From Oscillospiraceae bacterium (GTDB lineage: Bacteria; Bacillota; Clostridia; Oscillospirales; Oscillospiraceae), in assembly GCA_022793095.1 (NCBI GenBank), contig JAAWCD010000115.1, positions 42,403 to 106,402 of the forward strand: 64,000 nucleotides of DNA, read 5' to 3'. Each line of letters opens with the position of its first letter. The stretch's first letter is position 1. The notes under the pieces were generated by a model. It was not told the origin of the DNA. It saw nothing but the letters and a program-made list of their open reading frames with translations, and did no database searches. Below, piece after piece: positions 7,696 to 16,695 of this stretch. The position numbers and the translations under genes were made by a program.

Positions 7696-8574
7696 TTATT
7701 CCTCGCCGCCGCCTCCACCGCCGCCGCCTTTCTTACCCTTCTTGCCGCCGCCTTCACCGTCGCGCTGCTGCTGGCCCATGTAGGTCAGAAGCTTTTCACG
7801 CAGGAACTTGGGGTTTTCACCGGACTGGATGGACATGATGCCTTCCACAATAATCTGCTTGCACAGCACTTCCTCGCCGTCCCGGTTCCGCAGGTTGGTG
7901 GCAATGGGTCCGAAAATCATGTGGGCCAGAATACAGCCGTACAGCGTAGTCACCAGAGCGGTAGCCATACTGCCGCCCAGGTCGCCGCCGCCGCTGGTCA
8001 CGTCCATGCTTCGCAGCATGTTAATCAAGCCCACCAGGGTGCCCACCATACCGAAGGCTGGCGCCACCGCGGAAGCCTTGTCGTACATTCCCGCCGACTC
8101 CTCATGGCGGGCAGACATGCACTCGATGTCGTTCTCCAGAATGGACCGCACCTTGTCCGGGTCGTTGGCGTCCACGATAAGCATGATCGCCTGCTTGAAG
8201 AAGGAGTCCGTCTGCTCGTTGGCCTTCTCTTCCAGGGAGAGCAGGCCGTTTTTCCGGGCAGTCTGAGCCAGCTCCACCAGCTGGTCAATGAAGTACATGG
8301 GGTCAAATTTCTTGTTGTTCAGAATGACCGCGAAGTGCTTCGGGATACAGGACAGCATACTGGGCGGAAAGCTGGCGACGACAATGGCAATCGTACATCC
8401 AATGACGATGAAGATACTGGCCGCGTCAAAGAAGTTCCACAGATTCGTTATATTGATTTCCACCACGCTTGTGGCGGTTGCCGGTGCGTTGGGGCCGATG
8501 TTGATGTTCATGATACAGCCCAGGAAGAACACCACAAGGGCAGCGACAAGGCCGATGATGTAAGTTAAGTTCAT
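7696..8574 (-). CDS. motA: MotA, flagellar stator protein
   Basis: 292-residue membrane protein with four hydrophobic segments, two near the N-terminus (MNLTYIIGLVAALVVFFLGC and IFIVIGCTIAIVVASF) and two after the cytoplasmic loop. Conserved MotA/ExbB features include MYDKASAVAPAFGMVGTLVG and GGSMATALVTTLYGCILAHM. The loop has the expected acidic and basic residues for contact with FliG. The C-terminus ends in the unusual tail KKGKKGGGGGGGGEE. GGAGG lies 12 bases upstream of the ATG, somewhat far. It forms a pair with motB. Confidence 0.96.
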   Translation of the reverse strand: MNLTYIIGLVAALVVFFLGCIMNINIGPNAPATATSVVEINITNLWNFFDAASIFIVIGCTIAIVVASFPPSMLSCIPKHFAVILNNKKFDPMYFIDQLVELAQTARKNGLLSLEEKANEQTDSFFKQAIMLIVDANDPDKVRSILENDIECMSARHEESAGMYDKASAVAPAFGMVGTLVGLINMLRSMDVTSGGGDLGGSMATALVTTLYGCILAHMIFGPIATNLRNRDGEEVLCKQIIVEGIMSIQSGENPKFLREKLLTYMGQQQRDGEGGGKKGKKGGGGGGGGEE

Positions 8575-8639
8575 GGTTCAGCTCTACCTCCATCCGGGCC
8601 AGATCAGCGAAGGAGCCCGGGGATATTTTCTCTGAAAGA

Positions 8640-8855
8640 CTAACGCTTGTCTACAACGCTGATCTCACGCGCGATATCCATGACTTTCGCGTTATACTCC
8701 GCGATTTTATTGATAATCTCCTCCGTAGTTTCCCGGACGAGGTAATAGTCGTGGTTCATCATGACAATTTTGGATTCAGGGATGGTTTCGATGTATTCGA
8801 TTTGCAGATGGTTGACCAGAAATTTTTCGTGGTTGCGTTTTGTCAGGACGATCAT
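8640..8855 (-). CDS. flbD: FlbD/SwrD family flagellar protein
   Basis: 71-residue protein of the small FlbD family, called SwrD in Bacillus subtilis where it raises flagellar power. The sequence MIVLTKRNHEKFLVNHLQIEYIE, then a PESKIVMMNHDYYLVRET motif, is typical of this family (MIxLTRLNGxxfxLNxxlIExIexxPDTxIxLxxG). It is not related to the proteobacterial regulator of the same name. It lies between flgE and motA; GGAGG precedes the ATG by 9 bases. Confidence 0.92.
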   Translation of the reverse strand: MIVLTKRNHEKFLVNHLQIEYIETIPESKIVMMNHDYYLVRETTEEIINKIAEYNAKVMDIAREISVVDKR

Positions 8856-8957
8856 GGTTGCAAGCCTCCTTCATTCGGGTCAGCCGGTCAGGTCCGGGAG
8901 GGAAGCGCCCCTCCCGGACTGCCGAAAAAGTTCATTTCAGGATTTGAGTGAATGGAA

Positions 8958-10217
8958 TTAGCGCTTCATGTTGACCAGTTCCTCCAGCATGGAGTCGGTC
9001 ACGGTGATGATTCTGGTGTTGGCCTGATAGCCGCGCTGGGTCACAATCATATTAGAAATTTCCTGGGCCAAGTCGGTCTTGGAAGCCTCCAGGCCGCTGG
9101 TAATCAGGGCAGTATCGCTGCCGCCGGCGATGGTAGTTGCGTCAACAACGGCGCTGCTGGGCTGCACGGCGTTGCCGGTGCCCGTACCGCCGCCGGTACC
9201 GCCGCCCGTACCACCGGCCGCGAGCTTCGCATCATAGGCTTTTCCAAAAATTCTCTTAATGCCCATCATGTCAGCCGCGCCGCCCAGTGCGTTGATGGTC
9301 AGGTCGCCGGCGCCGTCGCCAGCCTTGTAATAGGTGTTGCTCAGTTGTGTCACGCCGTTGGGGTTGTTTACAGTACCGATGGCAATACAGCCGACCGTCA
9401 CCGGCTTGCCGTCCGGGCTCATTCCGGTAATAATGCCGGTAGCGGGGTCGATAGAAATGCCGGTCAGCTTGGCCTTGGGGTAGTCCTCTACCACCGCGTT
9501 GCCATTTGCGCCTGTCGTTGGCTTTCCATCCTTGTCCAGAACGGCGCGCTTTCTGTCCTCCAACTTACCGATTTTGGCATCAGCACCGTCTTTATAGTTG
9601 ACATTACCGTTAGCGTCTACTTCGTATTCATATTCACTGGGATACTGAATCTCCCCGCTTGCGCTGTCATATCCGGGTACGCGAATCGGCACCAGCTGGT
9701 CGCTGAATATGGCCTTGCCAGTAGTTTCATCATAGCCTGTGCAGAGAAATCCGTAAGCAACGTTGCCCAAGTTGTCAGTCAGGTATCCGTCCGCCTTAAA
9801 CTCGAAATTGCCCACACGGGTCAGTGTCAAAGCGCTCGTACCCTTCGGGTCAAATGTCCCGCTCACATAATCATTATAAAGGTTGCCAGCAAGATCCTTG
9901 GTGCCCACGAGGAAGAAGCCATCGCCGTCAATCATGCAGTCGGTGGCTTTGCCGGTGGGGTTATAGGTGCCGGTGCTCATGTCAATATCAACGGAGCTGA
10001 GGACGGAGCCGTAACCAATCTGAGAGGGGTTGCGGCCGCCCACGGTATCGGTGCCGTTGGAGCCGCCGCTGAGGCTGGTATAGATGGAGGTACGGAACAC
10101 AGAACGTCCGGCCTTATAGCCCTGGGTGTTGACGTTAGCCACGTTGTTGCCGATAACGTTCAGGTTCTGCATATGCGTTTTAAGGCCCGCGACGGCCGCG
10201 TACATTGCTCCAGTCAT
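8958..10217 (-). CDS. flgE: FlgE, flagellar hook protein
   Basis: 419-residue hook subunit. The N-terminal MTGAMYAAVAGLKTHMQNLN and NNVANVNTQGYK are the coiled-coil and conserved rod/hook motif; the C-terminal MIVTQRGYQANTRIITVTDSMLEELVNMKR is the matching terminal domain. The middle domains carry GDGFFLV and a glycine/threonine linker near residue 345. The frame extends upstream of 10217, but the chosen ATG gives the standard hook-protein N-terminus. AAAGGAG lies 13 bases upstream, a long spacing. The gene is separated from the TIGR02530 gene by a long repeat region. Confidence 0.96.
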   Translation of the reverse strand: MTGAMYAAVAGLKTHMQNLNVIGNNVANVNTQGYKAGRSVFRTSIYTSLSGGSNGTDTVGGRNPSQIGYGSVLSSVDIDMSTGTYNPTGKATDCMIDGDGFFLVGTKDLAGNLYNDYVSGTFDPKGTSALTLTRVGNFEFKADGYLTDNLGNVAYGFLCTGYDETTGKAIFSDQLVPIRVPGYDSASGEIQYPSEYEYEVDANGNVNYKDGADAKIGKLEDRKRAVLDKDGKPTTGANGNAVVEDYPKAKLTGISIDPATGIITGMSPDGKPVTVGCIAIGTVNNPNGVTQLSNTYYKAGDGAGDLTINALGGAADMMGIKRIFGKAYDAKLAAGGTGGGTGGGTGTGNAVQPSSAVVDATTIAGGSDTALITSGLEASKTDLAQEISNMIVTQRGYQANTRIITVTDSMLEELVNMKR

Positions 10218-10265
10218 GTCTGTAAATTGACTCCTTTCAAATATCTGAAAGAACAAAATGATTCA

Positions 10266-10394
10266 AGTTCTTTTTGGCTCACGCTTTCTTGAAAGAAAGC
10301 TTAGCAAAGAACTTTAAGCGGCGTCCTACCGCAGCTCTGTCAATAGGTCCAGTTTAAAGTTCTTTTTGGTTCTTTTTCTTTCAAGAAAAAGAAC
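10266..10394. repeat. GTTCTTTTT repeat array between flgE and the TIGR02530 gene
   Basis: The 268-base gap between flgE and the next upstream gene is mostly repeat. It contains a GTTCTTTTTGG start, an inverted GCTTTCTTGAAAGAAAGC, AAAGAACTTTAAGC, a spacer, then TTTAAAGTTCTTTTTGG and the palindrome GTTCTTTTTCTT / AAGAAAAAGAAC. The inner arms AAGAACTTTAA and TTTAAAGTTCTT can form a long stem. No gene is visible here. Confidence 0.8.
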
Positions 10395-10486
10395 AGAAAA
10401 AACGCGTCTTACGCTGAGGGCCGTCCTGGCCGCCCGCCAGTCGGGCGGAGGCCAAAGACATCCGAAGCTCGGTCCTGCCTTCTGTG

Positions 10487-10855
10487 TTACAGGAAAACGG
10501 CGCCGTCAATATTGGTAAAGACGCTTTCCTTCATTTCGTCCTGCGTGATTGCGGTGATGACCTTGGCGTGAGGCACGTTGATGATAAAGGCGCTTTCGGC
10601 GTTCATGGCCAGGATATTGGTGGCCCCTTTGGCCTGAGCCCGCACCACGCTGCCCGCCAGCTGGTCCATCAGGTCGGGAGTGACCTGAATACCGCGTTCC
10701 TCCGCCCTGGAAATGGCATGCTTCGAGAAGGCCACGCCCTGGGTGGTTTTCTCCAGCTCCTGCTGAAGAAGGGACCCGAAGCCGCCGCGTCCTCCCGCTG
10801 TCTGGGTCTGGGGGGTAACGGTGCGCTGCATCTGTCCCGATACGCGCTGGATCAT
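10487..10855 (-). CDS. TIGR02530-family flagellar operon protein
   Basis: 122-residue cytoplasmic protein of the small family found between flgD and flgE in Gram-positive fla operons (TIGR02530). The central motif FSKHAISRAEERGIQVTPD and the strand-rich end SAFIINVPHAKVITAI are characteristic. Its role is not established; its place suggests hook assembly. GAGGTGA precedes the ATG at 7 bases, and flgD ends 17 bases upstream. Confidence 0.88.
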   Translation of the reverse strand: MIQRVSGQMQRTVTPQTQTAGGRGGFGSLLQQELEKTTQGVAFSKHAISRAEERGIQVTPDLMDQLAGSVVRAQAKGATNILAMNAESAFIINVPHAKVITAITQDEMKESVFTNIDGAVFL

Positions 10856-10872
10856 CGTAACGTCACCTCAAT

Positions 10873-11493
10873 TTACTCTTCCACCTTGGGCGGCATCTCC
10901 TCATTCCCGCCGCTGTTGTCCGGCTCCTTGTCGCCGCTGTCCGGTGTCTCAACCTCGCCGCCCTCAGGAGGCTTAACCTCATCCGGCTTATCGCCGCCCT
11001 CCGGGGGCTCGACCTCATCCGGCTTATCGCCGCCCTCCGGCTTGTCTGTATCGCCGGGCTTCTCGGGCTTGGGCAGGCGTCCCACGGCCATAATATCGGT
11101 CAGCTTAATCACTTCGTCTCCGGCAAACAGCACCTGCTGTCCATCGGAAAATCCGGTGCCTGTGATGGTCAGTACCCGCTCCTCAAGCTCGCCCTTGTTG
11201 TTGAAGGATCCAACCGTTACCTCTTTGCCCACCAGGGACCCGGCGTACATCATAATGGTGGCGTCGGTGATATCGGTGAGGGACTGAATGGTCTGCATCT
11301 GCACCATCTGATTCAGCATATCCGAGGTGTCGGTGTTGCTGTCGATGGACTGATTCTGAAGCTGAACGACCATCAGATTGAGGAAGTCGGTCATGGAAAG
11401 CTCGTTGGCGTTTTCCCGGCTGGTGGTGTGGGTAGGCCGGACGCCTGTCACGCCGCTCAGCACAGAGCCGACGTCGTACATACCATTACCCAA
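10873..11493 (-). CDS. flgD: FlgD, hook cap / hook assembly protein
   Basis: 206-residue hook scaffold protein. The N-terminal motif MTDFLNLMVVQLQNQSID followed by TSDMLNQMVQMQTIQSL is the FlgD signature. A short beta domain (YAGSLVGKEVTV to KLTDIMAVG) follows. The last 70 residues are a low-complexity Pro/Glu/Lys/Gly tail with two copies of GGDKPDEV; such a tail is unusual for FlgD. No ATG fits the beginning. A TTG at 11493 has AAGGATGTGAGATA upstream, a leader almost identical to the one before the GTG of flgM, so I take TTG as start. Confidence 0.92.
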   Translation of the reverse strand: MGNGMYDVGSVLSGVTGVRPTHTTSRENANELSMTDFLNLMVVQLQNQSIDSNTDTSDMLNQMVQMQTIQSLTDITDATIMMYAGSLVGKEVTVGSFNNKGELEERVLTITGTGFSDGQQVLFAGDEVIKLTDIMAVGRLPKPEKPGDTDKPEGGDKPDEVEPPEGGDKPDEVKPPEGGEVETPDSGDKEPDNSGGNEEMPPKVEE

Positions 11494-11523
11494 AATATCT
11501 CACATCCTTTCCGCTTTGTGAAA

Positions 11524-11583
11524 CAAAATCAAAGAACCCAGTTTGAAATTCTTTTCGGTTCCTTTTCGTTCAAGAAAAGGAAC
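11524..11583. repeat. GTTCTTTTT-family repeat between flgD and fliK
   Basis: Diverged copy of the family: AAAGAACCCAGTTTGAAATTCTTTT, then GGTTCCTTTTCGTTC and AAGAAAAGGAAC. The arms GTTCCTTTTC and GAAAAGGAAC differ from other copies but still pair with each other. Confidence 0.75.
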
Positions 11584-11595
11584 AACACATCCCCG

Positions 11596-12813
11596 TTACT
11601 CCTCAGGGATGAGGCCCAGGCGAAGCTGCTGGAGGAAGTCCTCGCCGCGCTCGCTGTGCTGCTGGCCGTGCCGCTGCTCCTGCTGGCGGTCCTGACCGTG
11701 GCCGTTCCGGCCGTCATAGGAGTTGTTGTTGGGATTCTGGTTTTGGTTCTGATTCTGCTGGCTCTCCTGCTGCCGCTGAACCTCCACCTGAACCATGCCC
11801 TGGTTCCGGTCCACCAGCAAATTCTGAAGATTGCCCGCGTGCTTCTCCAACAAACTCCGGGTCTGCGCTGTGTCCGCGCTGAGCGCCACATGCAAGGAAC
11901 CGTCCTGGCTCCGGGTGATCTCCACCCGCACATTGCCCAGCGTCTCCGGCGTCAGGTTGATTTCCACACGGGAATCGCCCTTTTCCAGCGCCTTCATCAG
12001 GGGCTCCGCCACCTGATCGCCCACGTCCTGCGCCTCCTCAGGCTGGTCCGTGGTCATGGTCTCACCGACCTTGATCGGAGCGGCCTCCACGTCCTGGAAC
12101 AAAGCCTGCGGCGCCTGCCCGGCGTCCACCACCTGCACGTCCTCGCCCTTCTCCTGAGGAACCTCCGCGCTTTCGGTGCGCTCTGCCACCGGCCGGGCCT
12201 CTGTCTGAACGGTCTCCGTCTCAACGGGCCTTTCCGTGGTTTGAACCTTCTCCACCTGTTCCGGCTCGGCCTCAACAGCGGGCCGCTCCACCTGCTGGGG
12301 CTGGACCTCCGCCTTCTGGGGCTCTTCAGCCTCCACAGGCACAGCTGGTCCTTCCTGCTGGGGGGTGAACACAGGCGCGGCATCCACCGGGCCGTCCTCC
12401 GTGGTCTCAGGCGCGGCCAGTGTCTCGTCCACTGCGGCAACCGCCGCCATCTCCACCACCTCAGCGGGGGGCTCAGGGGTCTCCGTCAGCACCACAGGGG
12501 CCTGGAAGGTAGCCATAGCGGCCAGCGCCATCCGCTGCTGGGTCTCGACGGTCTCATCCTTGGGGCCCTGCGTGGGATTCTCCTCCACAACGGGCTTTTC
12601 CGTGGTCTCCGTTCCAGCCTCGCCGGTGGTGGAGGGATCCTTGGAATCGCTGCTGCCGTTGGGTGCGTTCTGGTCCTTCTGGTACTTCTCCAGCTGCTTC
12701 TGGAAGTCGCCGGAGTCCGCCGCGTCGGTTTTGCCGCCGGGCTTCCTGGCGCTCTGCTGCATGGCCAGCGCCTGCATCAGGCCCAGCATTTTGTTGCTCA
12801 CTTGATCTGTCAT
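11596..12813 (-). CDS. fliK: FliK, flagellar hook-length control protein
   Basis: 405-residue protein with a long, poorly conserved Pro/Glu/Thr-rich N-terminal part, as expected for a molecular ruler, and a conserved C-terminal hook-length control domain. The domain spans about residues 285-365: LEKGDSRVEINLTPETLGNV, VEITRSQDGSLHVALSA and LLEKHAGNLQNLLV. FliK is secreted and, through its C-domain, triggers the FlhB specificity switch. The tail is rich in Gln, Asn and Arg. The ATG at 12813 has a very strong AAAGGAGGTGA site at 6 bases. Its position between fliJ and flgD is standard. Confidence 0.93.
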   Translation of the reverse strand: MTDQVSNKMLGLMQALAMQQSARKPGGKTDAADSGDFQKQLEKYQKDQNAPNGSSDSKDPSTTGEAGTETTEKPVVEENPTQGPKDETVETQQRMALAAMATFQAPVVLTETPEPPAEVVEMAAVAAVDETLAAPETTEDGPVDAAPVFTPQQEGPAVPVEAEEPQKAEVQPQQVERPAVEAEPEQVEKVQTTERPVETETVQTEARPVAERTESAEVPQEKGEDVQVVDAGQAPQALFQDVEAAPIKVGETMTTDQPEEAQDVGDQVAEPLMKALEKGDSRVEINLTPETLGNVRVEITRSQDGSLHVALSADTAQTRSLLEKHAGNLQNLLVDRNQGMVQVEVQRQQESQQNQNQNQNPNNNSYDGRNGHGQDRQQEQRHGQQHSERGEDFLQQLRLGLIPEE

Positions 12814-12927
12814 CTTGTCTCACCTCCTTTCAATGGGATATCTATGTCCAAAACAGCGCCTATCATGGATACGCTGGTCTGGAAGAAGTTATGACTCTTC
12901 TTTCAGTGCCGAAGAGCCGCCTTTCTC

Positions 12928-13374
12928 TCACGCGCTGGTGTTGGCCCGGATGGTGCTGACGAACTCCTCAATGAAGAGCTCTTCGCTTTTCTGCACGGCC
13001 TTCTGATACTGGTCCAGCTTCTTTTCCCGGAGCTTTTCCAGAGACGAGGTGTCCTTTTTGGCCTCGACCACCTCGGCTCTTTTTTTCTCCTCCTGCTTTT
13101 GCAGGTCAGCCAGCCGGTCGGTCTCCCGCTGGATGTCCATTTCCAGCGCCCGCAGGCCGTTCTGGTAAAAGGTGGCCTCGATAATGGTCAGCCCGGTCAT
13201 TTTCCGGTCCCGGTACTCCTCGTTGCAGGAACGGTAATCCTGCCAAACGTGCTCCAAAACGTTTTCCTGCTGCCGCACCTGGGCCAGAATAGTGGCATGC
13301 TCTCCCTTGAGGGAGTCCAGCACCTGCTGTTTGTAGTCCAGTACGGTGTCCAAGGAAAATTTGAATTTCTTCAA
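12928..13374 (-). CDS. fliJ: FliJ, flagellar export chaperone
   Basis: 148-residue, almost entirely coiled-coil protein, the normal length for FliJ, which links the FliI ATPase to FlhA. MKKFKFSLDTVLDYKQQVLDSLKGEHATIL is the conserved N-terminal helix, and the helical heptads continue to about residue 140. The start is TTG at 13374 with GGAGGGA 6 bases upstream; no ATG gives the conserved N-terminus. It lies between fliI and fliK, as in Bacillus. Confidence 0.93.
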   Translation of the reverse strand: MKKFKFSLDTVLDYKQQVLDSLKGEHATILAQVRQQENVLEHVWQDYRSCNEEYRDRKMTGLTIIEATFYQNGLRALEMDIQRETDRLADLQKQEEKKRAEVVEAKKDTSSLEKLREKKLDQYQKAVQKSEELFIEEFVSTIRANTSA

Positions 13375-13398
13375 TCAGGTTCCCTCCGTTATTGCCGC

Positions 13399-14706
13399 CT
13401 ACCGCAGGATTTCGTCCAGCTTCTGCAGGCACTCGTCATAGGTGAACGACTCGTCCACGTCCTGCATCAGGAATCCGTTCACCGCGTCGATTTTCGACAG
13501 GGCAAAATCCAGCTTACGGTTCGTGCCCGGCTTATAGGCGCCAATCGCCACCAGGTCGGCGTTTTTCTCGTAAACACTCAGAATATCCCGAAGCCGGGAG
13601 GCAAGCTGCCGGTGTTTCGGGTCCACAATCTCCACCATCAGACGGGAGATACTGGCGCTGACATCAATGGCCGGATAATGGTTGCTGTTAGCCAGCGCAC
13701 GGGAAAGAACGATGTGCCCATCCAAAATACCTCGAACGGTGTCCGCGATGGGCTCGTTTGTGTCGTCGCCCTCCACCAGCACGGTGTACACTCCGGTAAT
13801 GGAGCCCTTGTTGAAATTGCCGCTGCGCTCCAGCAGCTTGGGCATTTCCGCATACATGGAGGGGGTATAGCCTCTGGATACCGGCGGCTCGCCGATGGCC
13901 AGGCCGATTTCCCGCTGTGCCATGGCGAAGCGGGTCAAGGAATCCATCATCAGCAGCACGTCGTACCCCTGATCCCGGAAGTACTCCGCAATTCCCGTCG
14001 CCACAGAGGGGCATTTCATCCGCAGCATAGCGGGCTGGTCTGACGTAGCCACCACCAGGATAGACCGCTTCATGCCCTCTTCGCCCAAGTCCTTCTGGAC
14101 AAATTCCAGCACCTCACGGCCACGTTCACCCACCAGGGCAATTACATTGATATCCGCCAGCACGTTTTTGGCAATCATTCCCATAAGGGTGCTCTTACCC
14201 ACGCCGGTTCCGGCGAAGATACCGATACGCTGTCCTTTTCCGATGGTAATCAGTCCGTCAATGGCTTTAACGCCAAACTGCATCCGCTCCCGAATGGGGG
14301 GGCGCTGCAAGGGGTTGATATAGGAGCCGCCCACACAGTAATGTGTCCCTCCCTCGAAGGGACCTTTGCCGTCAATGGGCTGACCCAGCGCGTTGATAAT
14401 CCGCCCGCGCAGAAACTCTCCCACCCGCAGGGTGAGCTGGCTTCCGGTGTTGCGGACGAAGTTTCCGGCGGAAATGCCGTTCATATCAGAGTAAGGCATG
14501 AGCAAGATATGGTCGTTCTTAAATCCGACCACCTCCGCCGTAACCTGCCCGCCGGAATCGCCGTTGTAGATGCGGCAGATATCTCCCACCGCTGCATGGC
14601 CGCCGGAGGCTTCGATGGACATGCCCACGATATTTTCGATTTTACCCGTCAGGCTGTAGGTTTCTGCGCCGGCAACCTGGCGGGCCATCTGTTGATAGAT
14701 CGACAT
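13399..14706 (-). CDS. fliI: FliI, flagellar export ATPase
   Basis: 435-residue F1-beta-like ATPase that energises export. The Walker A motif is AGTGVGKST at about residues 165-173; Walker B is YDVLLMMDSLTRFAMAQREIGLAIGEPPVSRGY, shown here by its core LLMMDSLTRFA. The terminal YGLVAIG-type segment and LASRLRDILSVYEKNADLV support the assignment. The N-terminal beta-barrel is present. The ATG at 14706 has AAAGGTGAG upstream. It sits between fliH and fliJ, its partners in the ATPase complex. Confidence 0.97.
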   Translation of the reverse strand: MSIYQQMARQVAGAETYSLTGKIENIVGMSIEASGGHAAVGDICRIYNGDSGGQVTAEVVGFKNDHILLMPYSDMNGISAGNFVRNTGSQLTLRVGEFLRGRIINALGQPIDGKGPFEGGTHYCVGGSYINPLQRPPIRERMQFGVKAIDGLITIGKGQRIGIFAGTGVGKSTLMGMIAKNVLADINVIALVGERGREVLEFVQKDLGEEGMKRSILVVATSDQPAMLRMKCPSVATGIAEYFRDQGYDVLLMMDSLTRFAMAQREIGLAIGEPPVSRGYTPSMYAEMPKLLERSGNFNKGSITGVYTVLVEGDDTNEPIADTVRGILDGHIVLSRALANSNHYPAIDVSASISRLMVEIVDPKHRQLASRLRDILSVYEKNADLVAIGAYKPGTNRKLDFALSKIDAVNGFLMQDVDESFTYDECLQKLDEILR

Positions 14707-14740
14707 GTCATCTCACCTTTGGCCCGCGTAGCTTAACGTT

Positions 14741-14772
14741 CTTTTGCTTCTTTTCCTTCCAGAAAAGAAGAC
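14741..14772. repeat. Diverged GTTCTTTT repeat between fliH and fliI
   Basis: GTTCTTTTGCTTCTTTTCC and AGAAAAGAAG form a shortened version of the dispersed palindrome in the 77-base gap between fliH and fliI. Confidence 0.55.
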
Positions 14773-14783
14773 AGCGAAAACAC

Positions 14784-15641
14784 TCAGAAGAAATTTCCGC
14801 CGTTGCTGCTGGATGTGGTGTCCATCAGCAGGCTGCGGATATTGTTGAACTGGGTAGCGGCGCTGGCGTCAATAATCTCATTGGGCATCTCAATCACGCA
14901 TGTGCCCGACTCGTCGTCCGCCATTGGAATAATCCGCACCCGGTTAGACAGGGCAGACAAAGCGTTTACCAAGGTGGCGGGCGCCTGGGTCAGCCGTTTG
15001 GCGTCGCACTCCGCGATGTAAATGTGAACCCATTCGCACTGCTTCCGCTTGTCTATGGCGGCCTGAATCATCCGGCAGATGACCTCGCTGCTGCTCCGCA
15101 GGCTGACGCTCACCACCTTTTCCGCGATGGCCAGGGCCAGGTCCCGCAAATCGCCCACGCTTTCATCCATCTGACGGTCCAGCTCCGCCTTCGCCCGGTC
15201 CAGGAACTGCTGAACCTCCGCTTCCAGCGCCGCAGCCTGCTCCTCCCGCAGGAGGGCGGCCTCCGCCTGAGCCTTGGTCATCCCGTCGGTGTAGCCTTCC
15301 CGGCGTCCGTCCAGCCGGGCGGCGGCGAAAATTTCCTCCGCCTCCGCCTGAGCGTCCTGCCGGGCCTGCTCCAAAAGGGCTTCCGCCTGAAGCCGGGCGT
15401 CCTGCAAAATCATGTCCGCCTGGATCTGGGCGTAGCTGACGGGGTCCTCCTCCGGTTCCGGCGGAGGCTCCGGCTCTTCCGCCAGCTCCTCTTCTGCCGG
15501 CTCCGCCTCCGGTTCACTGAAAAGGGGTTCCTCAGGCGGGAGAACCTCCTCCTCGTTCTCTGTCAGAAGGTCGTCGGTGTCAGGAAACTGATAGGGCTCC
15601 GCCTCAACCTTTGAAAAGAACTGCTTAAAAATGTTAGGCAA
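14784..15641 (-). CDS. fliH: FliH, flagellar export ATPase regulator
   Basis: 285-residue peripheral protein that binds FliI and FliN/FliY. The N-terminal 75 residues are very acidic and proline-rich (many EPE and EEE runs). A long coiled coil (about residues 85-165, rich in Ala, Glu, Gln) leads to the V-ATPase-E-like C-terminal domain, with LALAIAEKVVSVSLRSSSEVI and a final MPNEIIDASAATQFNNIRSLL. The start is TTG at 15641, overlapping the fliG stop by 8 bases with AAAGGA at 8 bases, giving MPNIFKQFFSK. Confidence 0.93.
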   Translation of the reverse strand: MPNIFKQFFSKVEAEPYQFPDTDDLLTENEEEVLPPEEPLFSEPEAEPAEEELAEEPEPPPEPEEDPVSYAQIQADMILQDARLQAEALLEQARQDAQAEAEEIFAAARLDGRREGYTDGMTKAQAEAALLREEQAAALEAEVQQFLDRAKAELDRQMDESVGDLRDLALAIAEKVVSVSLRSSSEVICRMIQAAIDKRKQCEWVHIYIAECDAKRLTQAPATLVNALSALSNRVRIIPMADDESGTCVIEMPNEIIDASAATQFNNIRSLLMDTTSSSNGGNFF

Positions 15642-16695
15642 TGATATCGTCCTTTCCGCCCTTCAGGATGATGATTTCATTCTTCTCTTCCAGGTCACGG
15701 ATGATATCCACAATACGCTGCTGCGCGTCCTCTACGTCCTTCATGCGGACATTGGTCGTGATCTCCAGGTCGTCCCGGATACTCTGGGCCATACGGGTGG
15801 ACATGTTGTTGAACAGCTTGTTTGCCACATCGTTGTTGGCCGTCTTGAGGGCCAGAACCAGGTCTCTGGGATCGCAGTCCCGCACGAATCTCTGGACCGA
15901 ACGGTCGTCCATGGTAATAATGTCCTCGAAGACGAACATCCGCTTGCGGATCTCGTCCGCCAAATCCTGATTGTATTCGGACAGTCCGTCGAAGATGTTT
16001 TTCTCGCTGGACCGGTCCAGGTTGTTCATCACATCGGCCACATAGTCGATGCCGCCCACCTTGACGTTCTCGCTGGTGACGATGCTGGAGAATTTGTTTC
16101 TCAGCTCCGCCTCCACGATTCGGACGGCCGCGGGGGAGACGCCCTCGATTCGGGCCATGTTTTCCACGACCTGGACCTGACGCCGGCCGTCCAGCTGGGC
16201 CACCACGCCCGCCGCCTTGTCCGCGTCCAGGTGGGACAGGACCAGGGCGATGGTCTGGGGCCGTTCATTTTGCAGGGCGGAGAACAGGGATTTCTCGTCC
16301 GCCTTCTCCATAAAGGAGAACTGCCGGTGCTGCAAAGATTTTGTCACCTTGCTCAGCAGGTCCTCCGCGGCCTGAACGCCGTAGGCCTTTTCCAAAACCG
16401 TCCGGGCGTATTCCAAGCCGCCCTCGGTGACTGCCTTGTTGGTCATGCACAGCTGATAGAAGTCGTTAAGCACGCCCTCGGTCAGCTCCGAGTCCAGGAA
16501 GCCCAGCTTCGCCACCTCAATGGTCAGCTGTTCCACATCCTCGGGGTCCATATGCTTATAGAGCAGAGACGCCTTATCCGCGCCCAGGGCGACGATGACT
16601 GTCGCCGCTTTTTGGGCGCCGGACAGCTCAATTGCAGGCTCTTTTTTCACTGCCGGGGGGGAAGCTTTCGCTTCCGCCGCTGCCGCCTCAGCCAT
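15634..16695 (-). CDS. fliG: FliG, flagellar motor switch protein
   Basis: 353-residue rotor protein that binds FliF, FliM and the stator. SGAQKAATVIVALGADKASLLYKHMDPEDVEQLTIEV-type start, an EEI-like central segment, and C-terminal torque helix residues (SVQRFVRDCDPRDLVLALKTAN) match FliG. An Ala/Glu/Lys-rich N-terminal extension precedes the fold. Two ATGs are possible; I choose 16695 because GGGAG is 9 bases upstream, whereas at 16704 it would touch the start. The beginning overlaps the end of fliF by 8 bases, indicating coupled translation. Confidence 0.96.
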   Translation of the reverse strand: MAEAAAAEAKASPPAVKKEPAIELSGAQKAATVIVALGADKASLLYKHMDPEDVEQLTIEVAKLGFLDSELTEGVLNDFYQLCMTNKAVTEGGLEYARTVLEKAYGVQAAEDLLSKVTKSLQHRQFSFMEKADEKSLFSALQNERPQTIALVLSHLDADKAAGVVAQLDGRRQVQVVENMARIEGVSPAAVRIVEAELRNKFSSIVTSENVKVGGIDYVADVMNNLDRSSEKNIFDGLSEYNQDLADEIRKRMFVFEDIITMDDRSVQRFVRDCDPRDLVLALKTANNDVANKLFNNMSTRMAQSIRDDLEITTNVRMKDVEDAQQRIVDIIRDLEEKNEIIILKGGKDDIIA

